Shown: positions 1 through 6,927 of the stretch, piece after piece
How the letters are laid out: the number at the start of each line of letters is the position of its first letter
Numbering within the stretch: position 1 is the stretch's first letter
Made by a program: the position numbers and the translations under genes
Origin: Onishia niordana
GTDB taxonomy: Bacteria; Pseudomonadota; Gammaproteobacteria; Pseudomonadales; Halomonadaceae
Assembly: GCF_004798965.1 (NCBI RefSeq)
Contig: NZ_SDSD01000011.1
Location: 1 to 64,000 of the forward strand
Direction of reading: 5' to 3'
Length of the DNA: 64,000 nt
Notes under the pieces: model-generated
Told to the model about the DNA's origin: nothing
Database searches by the model: none
The model's input: the letters and a program-made list of their open reading frames with translations, nothing else

Positions 1-22
1 TAGCAGCCTGATGGGCGGCTTA

Positions 23-81
23 GTCCAACAGGCATTTATACGCCATGCTCCGCACGGCGAAGAAATGCTGAACAGTTAGGC
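23..81 (+). repeat. attC recombination site of an upstream cassette (cassette body outside window)
   Basis: Left box GTCCAAC (23-29) fits the inverse-core consensus RYYYAAC and right box GTTAGGC (75-81) fits the core GTTRRRY. Between them CAGGCATTT and TACGCC pair with GGCG and AAATGCTG, giving the imperfect palindrome expected of an attC. The cassette it belongs to lies left of the window. A short open frame (2-79) runs through it and may be the tail of that cassette's gene, but this cannot be decided. Confidence 0.8.
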
Positions 82-97
82 CCATGGAGATCCGAGT

Positions 98-916
98 TTG
101 AGCGGTAATATTCCAAATTCTGTAATAGGGGCTGTGGCTTCGGTAATCGCTGGCCATTACTACAGTCACTCGAAGCTAGAAACGCTATTCATGGAAAGTG
201 GTGCTCCCGGTGATGCGCCAGAAGGGAATTGCGAAAGAAAATGTAGTGAGTGGCTAAAGCGTTGCAACAATGCCCCAGAAGTAGATACCCTTGAGGTGCT
301 TGGCAGGATTATTCAGGACTACATGGACCAAGAGTCGCCGGCATCGTTTTTTGACGATTCGCCTTCAAGAATCGCTGAGGGTCAGGAACGGATTAAAGCG
401 GCTTTGGCGCAAAATCAGCTTTCGTATCGACTGAATGGCTACATTACTCAAGCTGGGTCGACCCCAATCTCTAAAACGTTAGAAGACTATCTGAAATCGG
501 GCAATTTCTCGTCTATTGAAAAAGAATTTGAGAGGGCGGTAGAGCATATTCAAACTGACCCACACGCATCAGTCACTGCTGCCTGTTCGATAATTGAGTC
601 GGCCCTGAAGTTTTATATAGAGCGTTTCAATTTGGTGGCACCAAATAAATTGAACGTTATGCCATTGTGGGCTGTGGTTCAGCCTCACCTAAGCTTGAAC
701 GCTGATGCCACGCTGGCCGCAGACCAGCACAAAGTGCTGAAAGGCATTTCCTCAATAATTGATGGGGTAGGGGCTTTCAGGTCACATATAGGCTCCGCCC
801 ATGGGCGAGGCTCCAGCCCGCCAAGCATCGTGGTTGCTGAGGCTCGGCTTGTGGTTAATGTTGCGCATACACTGGTGGTTTTTATTATGGAGGTGCTGCA
901 TGCCAAAAAAGCCTAA
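98..916 (+). CDS. Cassette-encoded abortive-infection C-terminal (Abi_C) family protein
   Basis: 272 residues starting at a TTG. The last ~120 residues resemble the Abi_C domain: a helix with SIIESALKFYIE (about 163-174), then a conserved block FRSHIGSAHGRG (about 227-238) followed by an amphipathic C-terminal helix. The spaced R and H in that block fit a HEPN-type RX4-6H signature. The N-terminal half is unrecognised. Proteins with this domain are associated with phage exclusion, so an antiphage role is plausible but inferred. The stop codon TAA lies inside the left box of the following attC, as is usual for cassette genes. Expression would normally depend on an upstream cassette promoter. 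GC content is lower than in the chromosomal genes further right. Confidence 0.75.
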   Translation: MSGNIPNSVIGAVASVIAGHYYSHSKLETLFMESGAPGDAPEGNCERKCSEWLKRCNNAPEVDTLEVLGRIIQDYMDQESPASFFDDSPSRIAEGQERIKAALAQNQLSYRLNGYITQAGSTPISKTLEDYLKSGNFSSIEKEFERAVEHIQTDPHASVTAACSIIESALKFYIERFNLVAPNKLNVMPLWAVVQPHLSLNADATLAADQHKVLKGISSIIDGVGAFRSHIGSAHGRGSSPPSIVVAEARLVVNVAHTLVVFIMEVLHAKKA

Positions 917-994
917 CAATCGCAGGCACGGCGACGTCTTTTCCATTGCGGCTTCGCCTCCATTCCAAAGCCGCGCATGCTGCGGGCGTTAGTT
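911..994 (+). repeat. attC site closing the Abi_C cassette
   Basis: Left box GCCTAAC (911-917), right box GTTAGTT (988-994), 84 bp. The left box is the exact reverse complement of GTTAGGC at 75-81, the bases that start this same cassette. This match between cassette head and tail is required of a cassette that once circularised. The body holds GGCGACG and CGCGC arms. Confidence 0.88.
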
Positions 995-1007
995 GTTTGG
1001 AGAGTTA

Positions 1008-1403
1008 ATGGATTCATTGGAGCAAAATCACGAAGAATGGGAGCGAATTCGCACCAGGGCTGACTCCCTCGCGAATGCAGTTTTCTTGATAGCCGGTGGT
1101 GCCCTATCAGTTTCAATCAGTGTCATGGTTTCCGCCAAGAAATCTGGCGTAGTGCCGGAAGCTGCCTCAAGCATTGCTACAACCGGTTGGTATTGCCTGC
1201 TGGCTGCGATCATTCTGTTCGTGACGCTTAAGATCCATATGATTGGTCAGGCCTTTCTTCTTCATGTGAAAACTGAGGCTGCCGACAAGCATAACCCTCT
1301 ACTCAATGGGCTCGGTTGGTTCTGGGGGATCGGAGGGTTCGCAATGTTTGTATGGGGTTTAGTGCAACTGGTTCGAGCTGCTTCTATTGTCATCAGCAAC
1401 TAA
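1008..1403 (+). CDS. Cassette-encoded small membrane protein, unknown function
   Basis: 131 residues from the ATG at 1008, which is preceded by GGAGAG at 999-1004; an in-frame TTG at 993 is less likely because it falls in the attC box. A hydrophilic N-terminus rich in Glu and Arg (about residues 1-20) is followed by three predicted membrane segments: about 22-41 (VFLIAGGALSVSISVMV), 60-80 (WYCLLAAIILFVTL) and 103-125 (WGIGGFAMFVWGLVQLV). I do not recognise a family. The stop TAA at 1401 sits inside the following attC. Membrane proteins of this size are common in cassette arrays; no function is claimed. Confidence 0.7.
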   Translation: MDSLEQNHEEWERIRTRADSLANAVFLIAGGALSVSISVMVSAKKSGVVPEAASSIATTGWYCLLAAIILFVTLKIHMIGQAFLLHVKTEAADKHNPLLNGLGWFWGIGGFAMFVWGLVQLVRAASIVISN

Positions 1404-1483
1404 CCAGTGCATTAAATACGTTCCAGGCCGATGGCCTCCACCGGACGCCCGAGTCGGGCGCCGTTTATGCACAAGCGTTAGGC
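1398..1483 (+). repeat. attC site closing the membrane-protein cassette
   Basis: Left box AACTAAC (1398-1404) is the exact reverse complement of GTTAGTT, the start of this cassette at 988. The right box is GTTAGGC (1477-1483). GTGCATTAAATACG near the left end pairs with CGTTTATGCAC near the right end, giving a long imperfect palindrome of 86 bp. Confidence 0.88.
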
Positions 1484-1508
1484 CATCCATGGAAACGAGG
1501 TATTAGAG

Positions 1509-2165
1509 TTGATACAGAAACTATCGGTGAGATTTGACCAGCTTGAAACCGAGTTGCACGAGGTTGAGAAGACCAAGCACACTTCACACGGAGAGTTCGG
1601 CTCGTTTGACCATGTCGATCAAGAGCAATTCGATGCGTGGAAGATCAAAGCAAAGTCGCTTATCGGTAATTCATGTGGATCCGAAGGTGAGCATCTAGAA
1701 GCTTTCAGAAATGCAGCGCAACCTAAAAGCTTCGATTCCAGCTATAATGTGTTAAAACGTGTTAAACCGGTTTTTCTAGCAGCAAAAGACGACTTTCAAG
1801 GCGGTTTTCTGATCTCTGTCAAAAATCTTGTTCAAGCGGAATTGTTTGATTCAGAGCTGGACCAAGCGAGAGAGCTACTGACTTCAGGGTATAAAGGCCC
1901 TAGCGCAGTGGTTTCCGGTGTAGTGCTTGAGACCGCGCTCAGGGACTTATGTGTTCAAAACAACTTGTCGATCGGAAAAATCGACAAAATGAATGCTGAT
2001 TTAGCTAAAGCAGGTTTATATAATCTTCTTCAGCAGAAAAGAATTACCGCAATGGCGGACATAAGGAATAAGGCAGCACATGGCGATTGGCAAGGTTTTA
2101 CTGATGACGATGTAAGCACAATGATCAGAGACGTAGAGTCGTTCCTCGGGAAATATCTTGTCTAA
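1509..2165 (+). CDS. Cassette-encoded HEPN/DUF4145-like protein
   Basis: 218 residues from a TTG start (TTGATACAG). The N-terminal half is charged and unrecognised. The C-terminal ~100 residues look like a DUF4145/HEPN four-helix domain: SGVVLETALRDLC (about 136-148), and near the end RNKAAHGDW, which carries the R-x4-H signature of HEPN ribonucleases. Such domains act in toxin-antitoxin and phage defence systems, but many cassette-borne members are uncharacterised and no antitoxin partner is visible here. The stop codon overlaps the left box of the following attC. The gene is AT-richer than the chromosomal neighbours. Confidence 0.7.
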   Translation: MIQKLSVRFDQLETELHEVEKTKHTSHGEFGSFDHVDQEQFDAWKIKAKSLIGNSCGSEGEHLEAFRNAAQPKSFDSSYNVLKRVKPVFLAAKDDFQGGFLISVKNLVQAELFDSELDQARELLTSGYKGPSAVVSGVVLETALRDLCVQNNLSIGKIDKMNADLAKAGLYNLLQQKRITAMADIRNKAAHGDWQGFTDDDVSTMIRDVESFLGKYLV

Positions 2166-2229
2166 CAAGTCAATGTTGCCGGACATTTTTTCCGCCGCTC
2201 CAAAATTGCCGCAAATTTCAGCGTTAATA
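2160..2229 (+). repeat. attC site closing the HEPN-like cassette
   Basis: Left box GTCTAAC (2160-2166) differs by one base from the reverse complement of this cassette's own start, GTTAGGC at 1477. The right box is GTTAATA (2223-2229). The body has TTGCCGG and TTGCCGC arms around a CCGCCGC centre. 70 bp. Confidence 0.75.
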
Positions 2230-2380
2230 TCAGCGAAGTATCAACGACCGCTTCTGGCCGTAAGCTCCACTTCAGGCTATGCTGATAGAGCTGGTGCAGG
2301 AGCTGACGGCACATTGCGGACCTCCCGGAAAATGCTGCCCGCACGCTCATCTTTCTATTTGTGCCGGCTATCTAATCACA
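2224..2380 (+). other. Segment of about 157 bp between two core boxes, without a credible gene
   Basis: It starts at the GTTAATA core (2223) and ends at GTTAAAA (2381), so it has the size of a gene-less cassette. However, no matching TATTAAC box is visible before 2381. It could be a decayed cassette. Its left part (ATATCAGC ... GCTTCTGGC) resembles the DNA just after the last attC (3343 on). An open frame crossing it (2158-2385) begins inside the attC and shows no family features, so it is not called. Confidence 0.5.
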
Positions 2381-2403
2381 GTTAAAAATACCAAGGTGTC
2401 TAC

Positions 2404-2886
2404 ATGCAGGAAGTATATGAGAGGGTGTTCGTAGCCGATGCGACGTTCTGCTTGACGGGCTCCAATGAAGTAGCGGTTGTCCATGCTTGCAAAAGCCCGT
2501 GTCATCAGCGAGCAGTGGGGTACACTGGCAAGCTTCCGAACTCGCATCCAAACTATTTGATCTTGGAGCGAGGTTCAGATCTGTATCTAAACATTATTGA
2601 TCCACCAGTACCGCTCTTTATGCCAGCACTCTTTTCCAACTTTCTGGATTTTGCAAAGAAGCATTGGGATGATGGGAAAAAGCTGGTTATCCACTGCAAC
2701 CAAGGTGAATCTCGAGCCCCGTCTCTAGCCTTGCTGTTCCTGGCCCGGGCGCTCACAGTTATCGACGACAGTTCCTATAGCTCTGCGCGTGGCGAGTTTC
2801 AAAAACTCTATTCTCGGTACCAGCCAGGCGAGGGGATTCAAACCTATTTCACTCAAAATTGGGCTCAGCTTGGTCAGGATTTTTAA
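2404..2886 (+). CDS. Cassette-encoded protein-tyrosine/dual-specificity phosphatase-like protein
   Basis: 160 residues from an ATG preceded by AAGGTG. The block VIHCNQGESRAP (about residues 97-108) matches the CX5R phosphatase loop HCxxGxxRS/A: Cys and Arg are in the right spacing, so a cysteinyl phosphatase chemistry is possible. The candidate general acid could be the Asp of NIIDPPVP upstream of the loop. A long helix (SLALLFLARAL) follows the loop as in this fold. The substrate is unknown. The cassette starts at GTTAAAA (2381) and ends at TTTTAAC (2881), exact reverse complements, so the gene is surely a mobile cassette. The stop codon lies in the attC. Confidence 0.75.
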   Translation: MQEVYERVFVADATFCLTGSNEVAVVHACKSPCHQRAVGYTGKLPNSHPNYLILERGSDLYLNIIDPPVPLFMPALFSNFLDFAKKHWDDGKKLVIHCNQGESRAPSLALLFLARALTVIDDSSYSSARGEFQKLYSRYQPGEGIQTYFTQNWAQLGQDF

Positions 2887-2937
2887 CAAGACGCAGCAGT
2901 TAGCTGCCGATGGCTGCCGCTGTGCTTCACGTTATAA
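2881..2937 (+). repeat. attC site closing the phosphatase-like cassette
   Basis: Left box TTTTAAC (2881-2887) is the exact reverse complement of GTTAAAA at 2381. The right box is GTTATAA (2931-2937). The body has AAGaCGCAGCAG pairing with CTGTGCTT. At 57 bp it is the shortest attC in the array. Confidence 0.85.
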
Positions 2938-2953
2938 AAACAAGGAGCGTTCG

Positions 2954-3265
2954 ATGAATGATCAACTTTTGATGGTAGATCGGCTTGACGAACTAACTGG
3001 TCTCGCTTCTGAGGTCGACAATGGTTTCGAACGAGCAGCAATTTATGCTGCAACTCAAGCGATCAAAGCTGAATTCGATGCTATTGAGCACGATCCGAAT
3101 GGTTACACCTTAGAAAAGCTATCTTCTGCATGTTGGAGCATTCGAGCAGCAGTCGGATATGACATCACGAATGACCATAGCGCTGATCAGCACGTTAGTT
3201 GGGCTCGCGGTCAACTATCTGTGCTCAGGGACTTAATTCAAGAAGGCAAGTTACAGAAGCAATAA
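2954..3265 (+). CDS. Cassette-encoded hypothetical protein
   Basis: 103 residues from the ATG at 2954, with AAGGAG at 2942-2947 just upstream. An open frame extends further left, but only through the preceding attC. The protein is acidic, predicted all-helical, with no membrane segment or signal peptide. I do not recognise the family. The last part (WARGQLSVLRDLIQEGK) may form an amphipathic helix. It lies in the last cassette of the array. Confidence 0.65.
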   Translation: MNDQLLMVDRLDELTGLASEVDNGFERAAIYAATQAIKAEFDAIEHDPNGYTLEKLSSACWSIRAAVGYDITNDHSADQHVSWARGQLSVLRDLIQEGKLQKQ

Positions 3266-3267
3266 GT

Positions 3268-3345
3268 GTTTAAGAAGCGGCACCACGGCGACCGTTTTTC
3301 CGCCGATTCGCGACTCCAAGCCGGCGTGTGTTCCAAGCGTTATAT
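3268..3345 (+). repeat. Last attC site of the array
   Basis: The right box GTTATAT (3339-3345) preceded by CCAAGC is typical. The left box GTTTAAG (3268-3274) is degenerate: the final C of RYYYAAC is G, and it does not match the cassette start GTTATAA. The body GGCGACC ... CGCCGATTCGCG ... GCCGGCG is palindromic as expected. The array ends here. Confidence 0.7.
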
Positions 3346-3466
3346 CAGCACTCACTGAAAGGCTGCTTCTGGCTGAGAGCAGTCCTCCCTGCCACGCTAT
3401 CGGTAGGCAAAGTGAAATAAACCTCCACTTGCACCTGTAATAACGCTTTTACTTCAACATTTTAAA
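3346..3466. other. Array-to-chromosome junction region
   Basis: About 120 bp with no gene. It begins with ATATCAGC ... GCTTCTGGCTGAGAGC, similar to the left part of the gene-less segment at 2224. It turns AT-rich before meeting the broken umuC at about 3484. I see no obvious terminal inverted repeat or target duplication that would mark a transposon end. Confidence 0.5.
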
Positions 3467-3937
3467 CTACGCTTGACGTACTCTGTATAATGCCAGAGTG
3501 CGGGTGGGGGCCACCCCCACGCAGACCGGTATGCCGGTGAACTGGCGGACATTGCGGTAGAGGGTACGCGACAGGGCAAGCGTGGTGGCGGCATCGAAGC
3601 CGTCGAAGCGCACGAACATCTCATCGATGGAGTAAGGCTCGACGCCAGCCGAAAACTCCTCGAGTACCTCGCGTACCCGGGCCGACATATCGCCATACAG
3701 CTCGTAGTTCGACGAGAGCAGGTGGATGCGCCCCTGGTTGACCGACTGCTGCAACTGGAAGGCTGGCGTGCCCATCTCCACGCCCAGCGTTTTAAGCTCG
3801 CTGGAGCGGGCAATCACGCAGCCATCGTTGTTGGACATCACCCCCACGGGCACGCCTTCCAGGCGCGGCTGGAAGACCCGCTCGCAGCTCACGTAGAAGT
3901 TGTTGCAGTCGACCAGGCCGATCATCGGGTGGCTCAT
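3467..3937 (-). pseudogene. umuC: Truncated umuC (DNA polymerase V catalytic subunit), 3' part missing
   Basis: The start is the ATG overlapping the umuD stop (ATGA, 3934-3937). 156 residues remain of about 420. The polymerase N-terminus is clear: LVDCNNFYVSCE with the first metal Asp, SNNDGCVIAR, SSNYELYGDM, and YSIDE with the catalytic Asp-Glu. Homology stops within the block VCVGVAPTRTLA, where family members continue with K-L-A-N-H. Then come about ten unrelated residues encoded by the array-side DNA and a stop. Palm motifs are present, but the thumb and little-finger domains are missing, so an active Pol V is very unlikely. The break coincides with the end of the integron cassette array, which suggests that insertion or deletion at this point destroyed the gene. 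Confidence 0.85.
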
Positions 3938-4374
3938 ACCAGATACTCGTGAATCACCGAGCGCACCACGCCCCACACCTGGCAATCCAGATCCGTGACC
4001 GGGATCGGCGCATAGCGCTCGTTGCCGGAGCATAGGTAGGGCCGCTTGCCGAGGATCTCGTAGCGTTTGACGATCACCTCGCCATCCACCAGCGCCACCA
4101 GAATATGGCCGGGCTTGGCATTCACCGAACGATCGACCACCAGGGTGTCGCCATCCTGGATACCGAAGCCTTCCATGCTGTCGCCGGTCACGGTCATGAA
4201 GAAGGTCGCCGAGGGGCGCTTCACCAGCCGCTCATTAAGATCCAGCGTGCGGCCCACGTAGTCCTCCGCCGGTGAGGGGAAGCCAGATATGCCGGCGCGG
4301 ATGGTGGTCTGCGGGTGGGGCAGGTCCTGCGCGGGCGGTGTCGCGTGTGCCTGGAATATCTCGCAAGCTCGCAT
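3934..4374 (-). CDS. umuD: UmuD, SOS mutagenesis protein (LexA-like self-cleaving peptidase)
   Basis: 146 residues. The body matches UmuD: GFPSPAEDYV, then GDSMEGFGI with the catalytic Ser, and DGEVIVKR with the catalytic Lys, giving a peptidase S24 Ser-Lys dyad. The family cleavage point aligns with S-G just before FPSP (Cys-Gly in E. coli). UmuD is cleaved on RecA filaments to UmuD', which partners UmuC in translesion synthesis. A LexA box lies 20 bases upstream of the start. UmuC follows with a 4-base ATGA overlap but is truncated, so UmuD here has lost its local partner. It might serve another polymerase or be in early decay. Confidence 0.93.
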   Translation of the reverse strand: MRACEIFQAHATPPAQDLPHPQTTIRAGISGFPSPAEDYVGRTLDLNERLVKRPSATFFMTVTGDSMEGFGIQDGDTLVVDRSVNAKPGHILVALVDGEVIVKRYEILGKRPYLCSGNERYAPIPVTDLDCQVWGVVRSVIHEYLV

Positions 4375-4393
4375 GGCGGTGCCTCTTGTCGAA

Positions 4394-4413
4394 TACTGTC
4401 TATCTATACAGTA
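4394..4413 (-). promoter_or_regulatory. LexA (SOS) box for umuDC
   Basis: TACTGTCTATCTATACAGTA is a near-perfect 20-base SOS box: CTGT-N8-ACAG with the flanking TA on both sides. It sits 20 bases upstream of the umuD start, so LexA bound here would block transcription of umuDC. Confidence 0.93.
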
Positions 4414-4474
4414 TTCGCCATAAGAGCCGTCTTAGGCAAACCCTAATGTGCTGGCCCGCGACTCCCACCCGCCA

Positions 4475-4538
4475 CGCTCACTTACTACGCTCACTTACTA
4501 CTCTCACTTACTACGCTCACTTACTACGCCCACCTACA
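4475..4538. repeat. 13-bp tandem repeat, four units plus a degenerate fifth
   Basis: The unit CGCTCACTTACTA occurs at 4475, 4488, 4501 (first bases CTC instead of CGC) and 4514, followed by the diverged CGCCCACCTACA. It lies between the umuD promoter and the transporter operon. No gene is visible in 4414-4686. Confidence 0.85.
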
Positions 4539-4686
4539 CGAAGAGGTGTTGAAAGCCCGGTACGGCGCACGCGGGGCGCTTGGCCACAGGCCATGCCGTT
4601 GAGAAAGAACGACGCCGAGCACAACCGCGTCGGCGTCCAAGGGAGGGATATATCACGGGCCCTGAATGCGACCCGTGGCGGTGGCA

Positions 4687-5538
4687 TCAACCAGGGCTCA
4701 TGCCGCGCAGCCGTTCGCTGCGCCGCCGCAGCATTTCAAGCGTTGCCAGCAGCAGCATCGACAGCAGCACCAGCATGGTTGCCACCGCGAGGATGGTCGG
4801 GCTGATCTGCTCGCGGATGCCCGACCACATCTGGATCGGCATGGTGCGCTGCTCGGGCCCGGCGATGAACAGCACCACCACCACCTCGTCGAAGGAGGTG
4901 ATGAAGGCGAACAGCGCCCCCGACACCACCCCCGGCGTGACCAGCGGCAACACCACCTTGAAGAAGGTGCGGGTCGGGCTGGCGCCCAGGCTGTGCGCGG
5001 CCCGGATCAGGGTGGTATCGAAGCTGGAGAGCGTCGCCGTCACCGTGATCACCACGAAGGGAATGCCCAGCGCTGTGTGGGCGAGGATCACTCCCAGGTA
5101 GGTCTGGGCCAGCTGGATCTTCGAGAAGAAGAAGAACATCGCCGCCGCCGAGATGATCAGCGGCACGATCATCGGCGAGATCAGAAGCGCCATGATCAGC
5201 CCGCGGGCCGGCATGTGCCGGCTCGACAGGCCAAGCGCGGCAATGGTGCCGAGCACCGTGGCAAGCACCGTCGAGGAGATGCCGATGATGAAGCTGTTCT
5301 TGATCGAGTTCAGCCATTCACTCGAGGTGAAGAAGTCCTCATACCAGCGCAGCGAGTAGCCCGCCGGATCAAAGCTCAGCATCGCCTCCGAGAAGGTGAA
5401 GTACGGCTCGGCATTGAACGACAGCGGGATGATGATCAGCAGCGGGCCGACCAGGAACAAAAAGATCAGCGAACACAGCCCGAGAAAGACGTAGTGCCAG
5501 ATGCGTTCGCCACGGGTGGCATAGGAAGGAATCGCCAT
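4687..5538 (-). CDS. potC: Polyamine-type ABC transporter permease (PotC-like)
   Basis: 283 residues from the ATG at 5538; a GTG one codon upstream is the alternative. About six membrane segments are seen, beginning with YVFLGLCSLIFLFLVGPLL. The family EAA-type loop is visible as IRAAHSLGASPTRTFFKVVLPL (about residues 188-209 by position), which contacts the ATPase. It forms the inner-membrane channel with the PotB-like partner. The gene is last in the operon, four bases after the PotB-like gene. The family imports putrescine, spermidine or related cations; the exact substrate cannot be read from the permease. Confidence 0.88.
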   Translation of the reverse strand: MAIPSYATRGERIWHYVFLGLCSLIFLFLVGPLLIIIPLSFNAEPYFTFSEAMLSFDPAGYSLRWYEDFFTSSEWLNSIKNSFIIGISSTVLATVLGTIAALGLSSRHMPARGLIMALLISPMIVPLIISAAAMFFFFSKIQLAQTYLGVILAHTALGIPFVVITVTATLSSFDTTLIRAAHSLGASPTRTFFKVVLPLVTPGVVSGALFAFITSFDEVVVVLFIAGPEQRTMPIQMWSGIREQISPTILAVATMLVLLSMLLLATLEMLRRRSERLRGMSPG

Positions 5539-5542
5539 CACA

Positions 5543-6796
5543 TTACCCCAGTTTGACTTTGTCGACGCCGATCAGGCGGTTAAAGATCATGTAGAACACG
5601 ATGACCACAAACAGCAGGATCGAGGCGATCGCCGCGGCCAGGCCCCAGTTCAGCGAGGTCTGCATGTGATAGGCGATGTAGTTGGTGATGAAGCGTCCCG
5701 ACTGGCCACCCACCAGCGCCGGCGTGATGTAGTAGCCGATCGAGAGGATGAACACCAGGATGCCGCCAGCAGCAATGCCAGGAATGGTCAGCGGGAAATA
5801 GACGCGCCGAAACGACAGGAACGGCTTGCCGCCAAGGGACCGCGCGGCCCGCATGTAGCTTGGGGGAATCGTCTTCATCACCGAATACAGCGGCAGGATC
5901 ATGAACGGCAGCAAGATATGCGTCATCGCCGTGATGGTGCCGGTCTTGTTGTAGATCATCTGCCATCGCATCTCGTCCGCGATCACCCCAAGCGCCACCA
6001 TCACGTCGTTGAGTACCCCCTGAGACTGCAGGATGGCAATCCAGGTCGTGGTGCGCACCAGCAGCGAGGTCCAGAACGGCAGCAGCACCAGGATCATCAG
6101 CAGGTTGGCACGCCGCGCCGGCAGGTTGGCGAGCAGGAAGGCGATCGGATAGCCGAGCACCAGCGTCAGTAACGTGATCAACCCGCTCATCCAGAAGGTA
6201 CGCCAGAACAGTGCCAGATGAATTTGCAGGTAATCAGGCACCTCGACGATTTCACCCGAGGGCGTGTACTGCATATCGACCGCTGCCAGGTAGTACGACA
6301 GGGTATAGGGTGCGGACTCACGCTCGATCAACTGCCAGGTATCGAGCTCGCCCCAGGCGTCGTTGGCGTCGATCAGCGCCGTCTTGTAGGGCGGCTCGAT
6401 ACGCGACAGACGACGGGCGGTGCCCATCACCGCCGAGCGCATGCCCGATTTTTCATAGTTCAGGCGGCTCGACACCAGGCCCAGGTTGCGCGCTTCCTGA
6501 CCGGTCTTTAAGTCTTGCGCCAGCGCAGCGAAGACCGGCTCATCAGGCAAGCTCTCGCCGTCCCAGTTCTCGAGTGCCTCCACGGTATGTGGCAGGGCAT
6601 TGGAGACTTCGGGGTTGTCGACGCTGCGCCAGAGCATGTCGAAGATCGGCATGACGAAGGCGATGATCAGGAAGGCCAGCAGCGGCGAGACCAGCAGCAG
6701 AGCCTTGATTTTCAGGCGGCGCGAGGCGCGGCGCAGACTGACTTTCAGCGGCACGCCGTCGGCGGTGGTCAGCGGAGCAGAGGGGGAATCAGACAC
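5543..6796 (-). CDS. potB: Polyamine-type ABC transporter permease (PotB-like)
   Basis: 417 residues from a GTG start with GGAGAGG seven bases upstream. It is longer than E. coli PotB (about 280): a first membrane segment (about 30-55) is followed by a roughly 120-residue periplasmic region, then the usual block of membrane segments with the EAA-type loop MRAARSLGGKPFLSFRRVYFPL (by position near residue 318-339; only key residues A, G and P matter). Long N-terminal insertions of this kind occur in many PotB-like permeases of marine and halophilic bacteria. It pairs with the PotC-like permease encoded immediately downstream. Confidence 0.86.
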   Translation of the reverse strand: MSDSPSAPLTTADGVPLKVSLRRASRRLKIKALLLVSPLLAFLIIAFVMPIFDMLWRSVDNPEVSNALPHTVEALENWDGESLPDEPVFAALAQDLKTGQEARNLGLVSSRLNYEKSGMRSAVMGTARRLSRIEPPYKTALIDANDAWGELDTWQLIERESAPYTLSYYLAAVDMQYTPSGEIVEVPDYLQIHLALFWRTFWMSGLITLLTLVLGYPIAFLLANLPARRANLLMILVLLPFWTSLLVRTTTWIAILQSQGVLNDVMVALGVIADEMRWQMIYNKTGTITAMTHILLPFMILPLYSVMKTIPPSYMRAARSLGGKPFLSFRRVYFPLTIPGIAAGGILVFILSIGYYITPALVGGQSGRFITNYIAYHMQTSLNWGLAAAIASILLFVVIVFYMIFNRLIGVDKVKLG

Positions 6797-6818
6797 GCGT
6801 GCCTCTCCATTCGGGTCA

Positions 6819-6837
6819 CCGGTGAGTGGCTCACCGG
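6819..6837. repeat. Perfect 8-bp inverted repeat upstream of the PotB-like gene
   Basis: CCGGTGAG-tgg-CTCACCGG lies in the short gap between the binding-protein gene and the permease gene. It may be part of a processing or attenuation structure together with the hairpin at 6901-6922. Confidence 0.5.
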
Positions 6838-6900
6838 CCGTTCGCCACCCCGCCTTGCATCACGGCAACCGCAACGCACAGGCGAGGCACGGGAAAGCAG

Positions 6901-6922
6901 AGCACCGCCCGAAGGCGGTGCT
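6901..6922 (-). terminator. UUCG-loop hairpin after the binding-protein gene (attenuator or RNA stabiliser)
   Basis: Read on the - strand, AGCACCGCC-TTCG-GGCGGTGCT forms a 9-bp stem closed by an exceptionally stable UUCG tetraloop, six bases after the potD-like stop. No good T-tract follows, so it more likely protects the upstream mRNA or partly terminates. That would keep binding protein more abundant than permeases, a common arrangement in ABC importers. Confidence 0.7.
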
Positions 6923-6927
6923 GAGTC

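Noticed and set aside
3346..3466. Possible transposon end at the umuC junction
   Set aside because: No recognisable terminal inverted repeat of the Tn7, Tn402 or Tn5053 type and no visible target duplication.
4666..5556. 296-codon open frame on the + strand
   Set aside because: Antisense to the PotC-like gene; Arg/His/Gln-rich composition is an artefact of codon bias.
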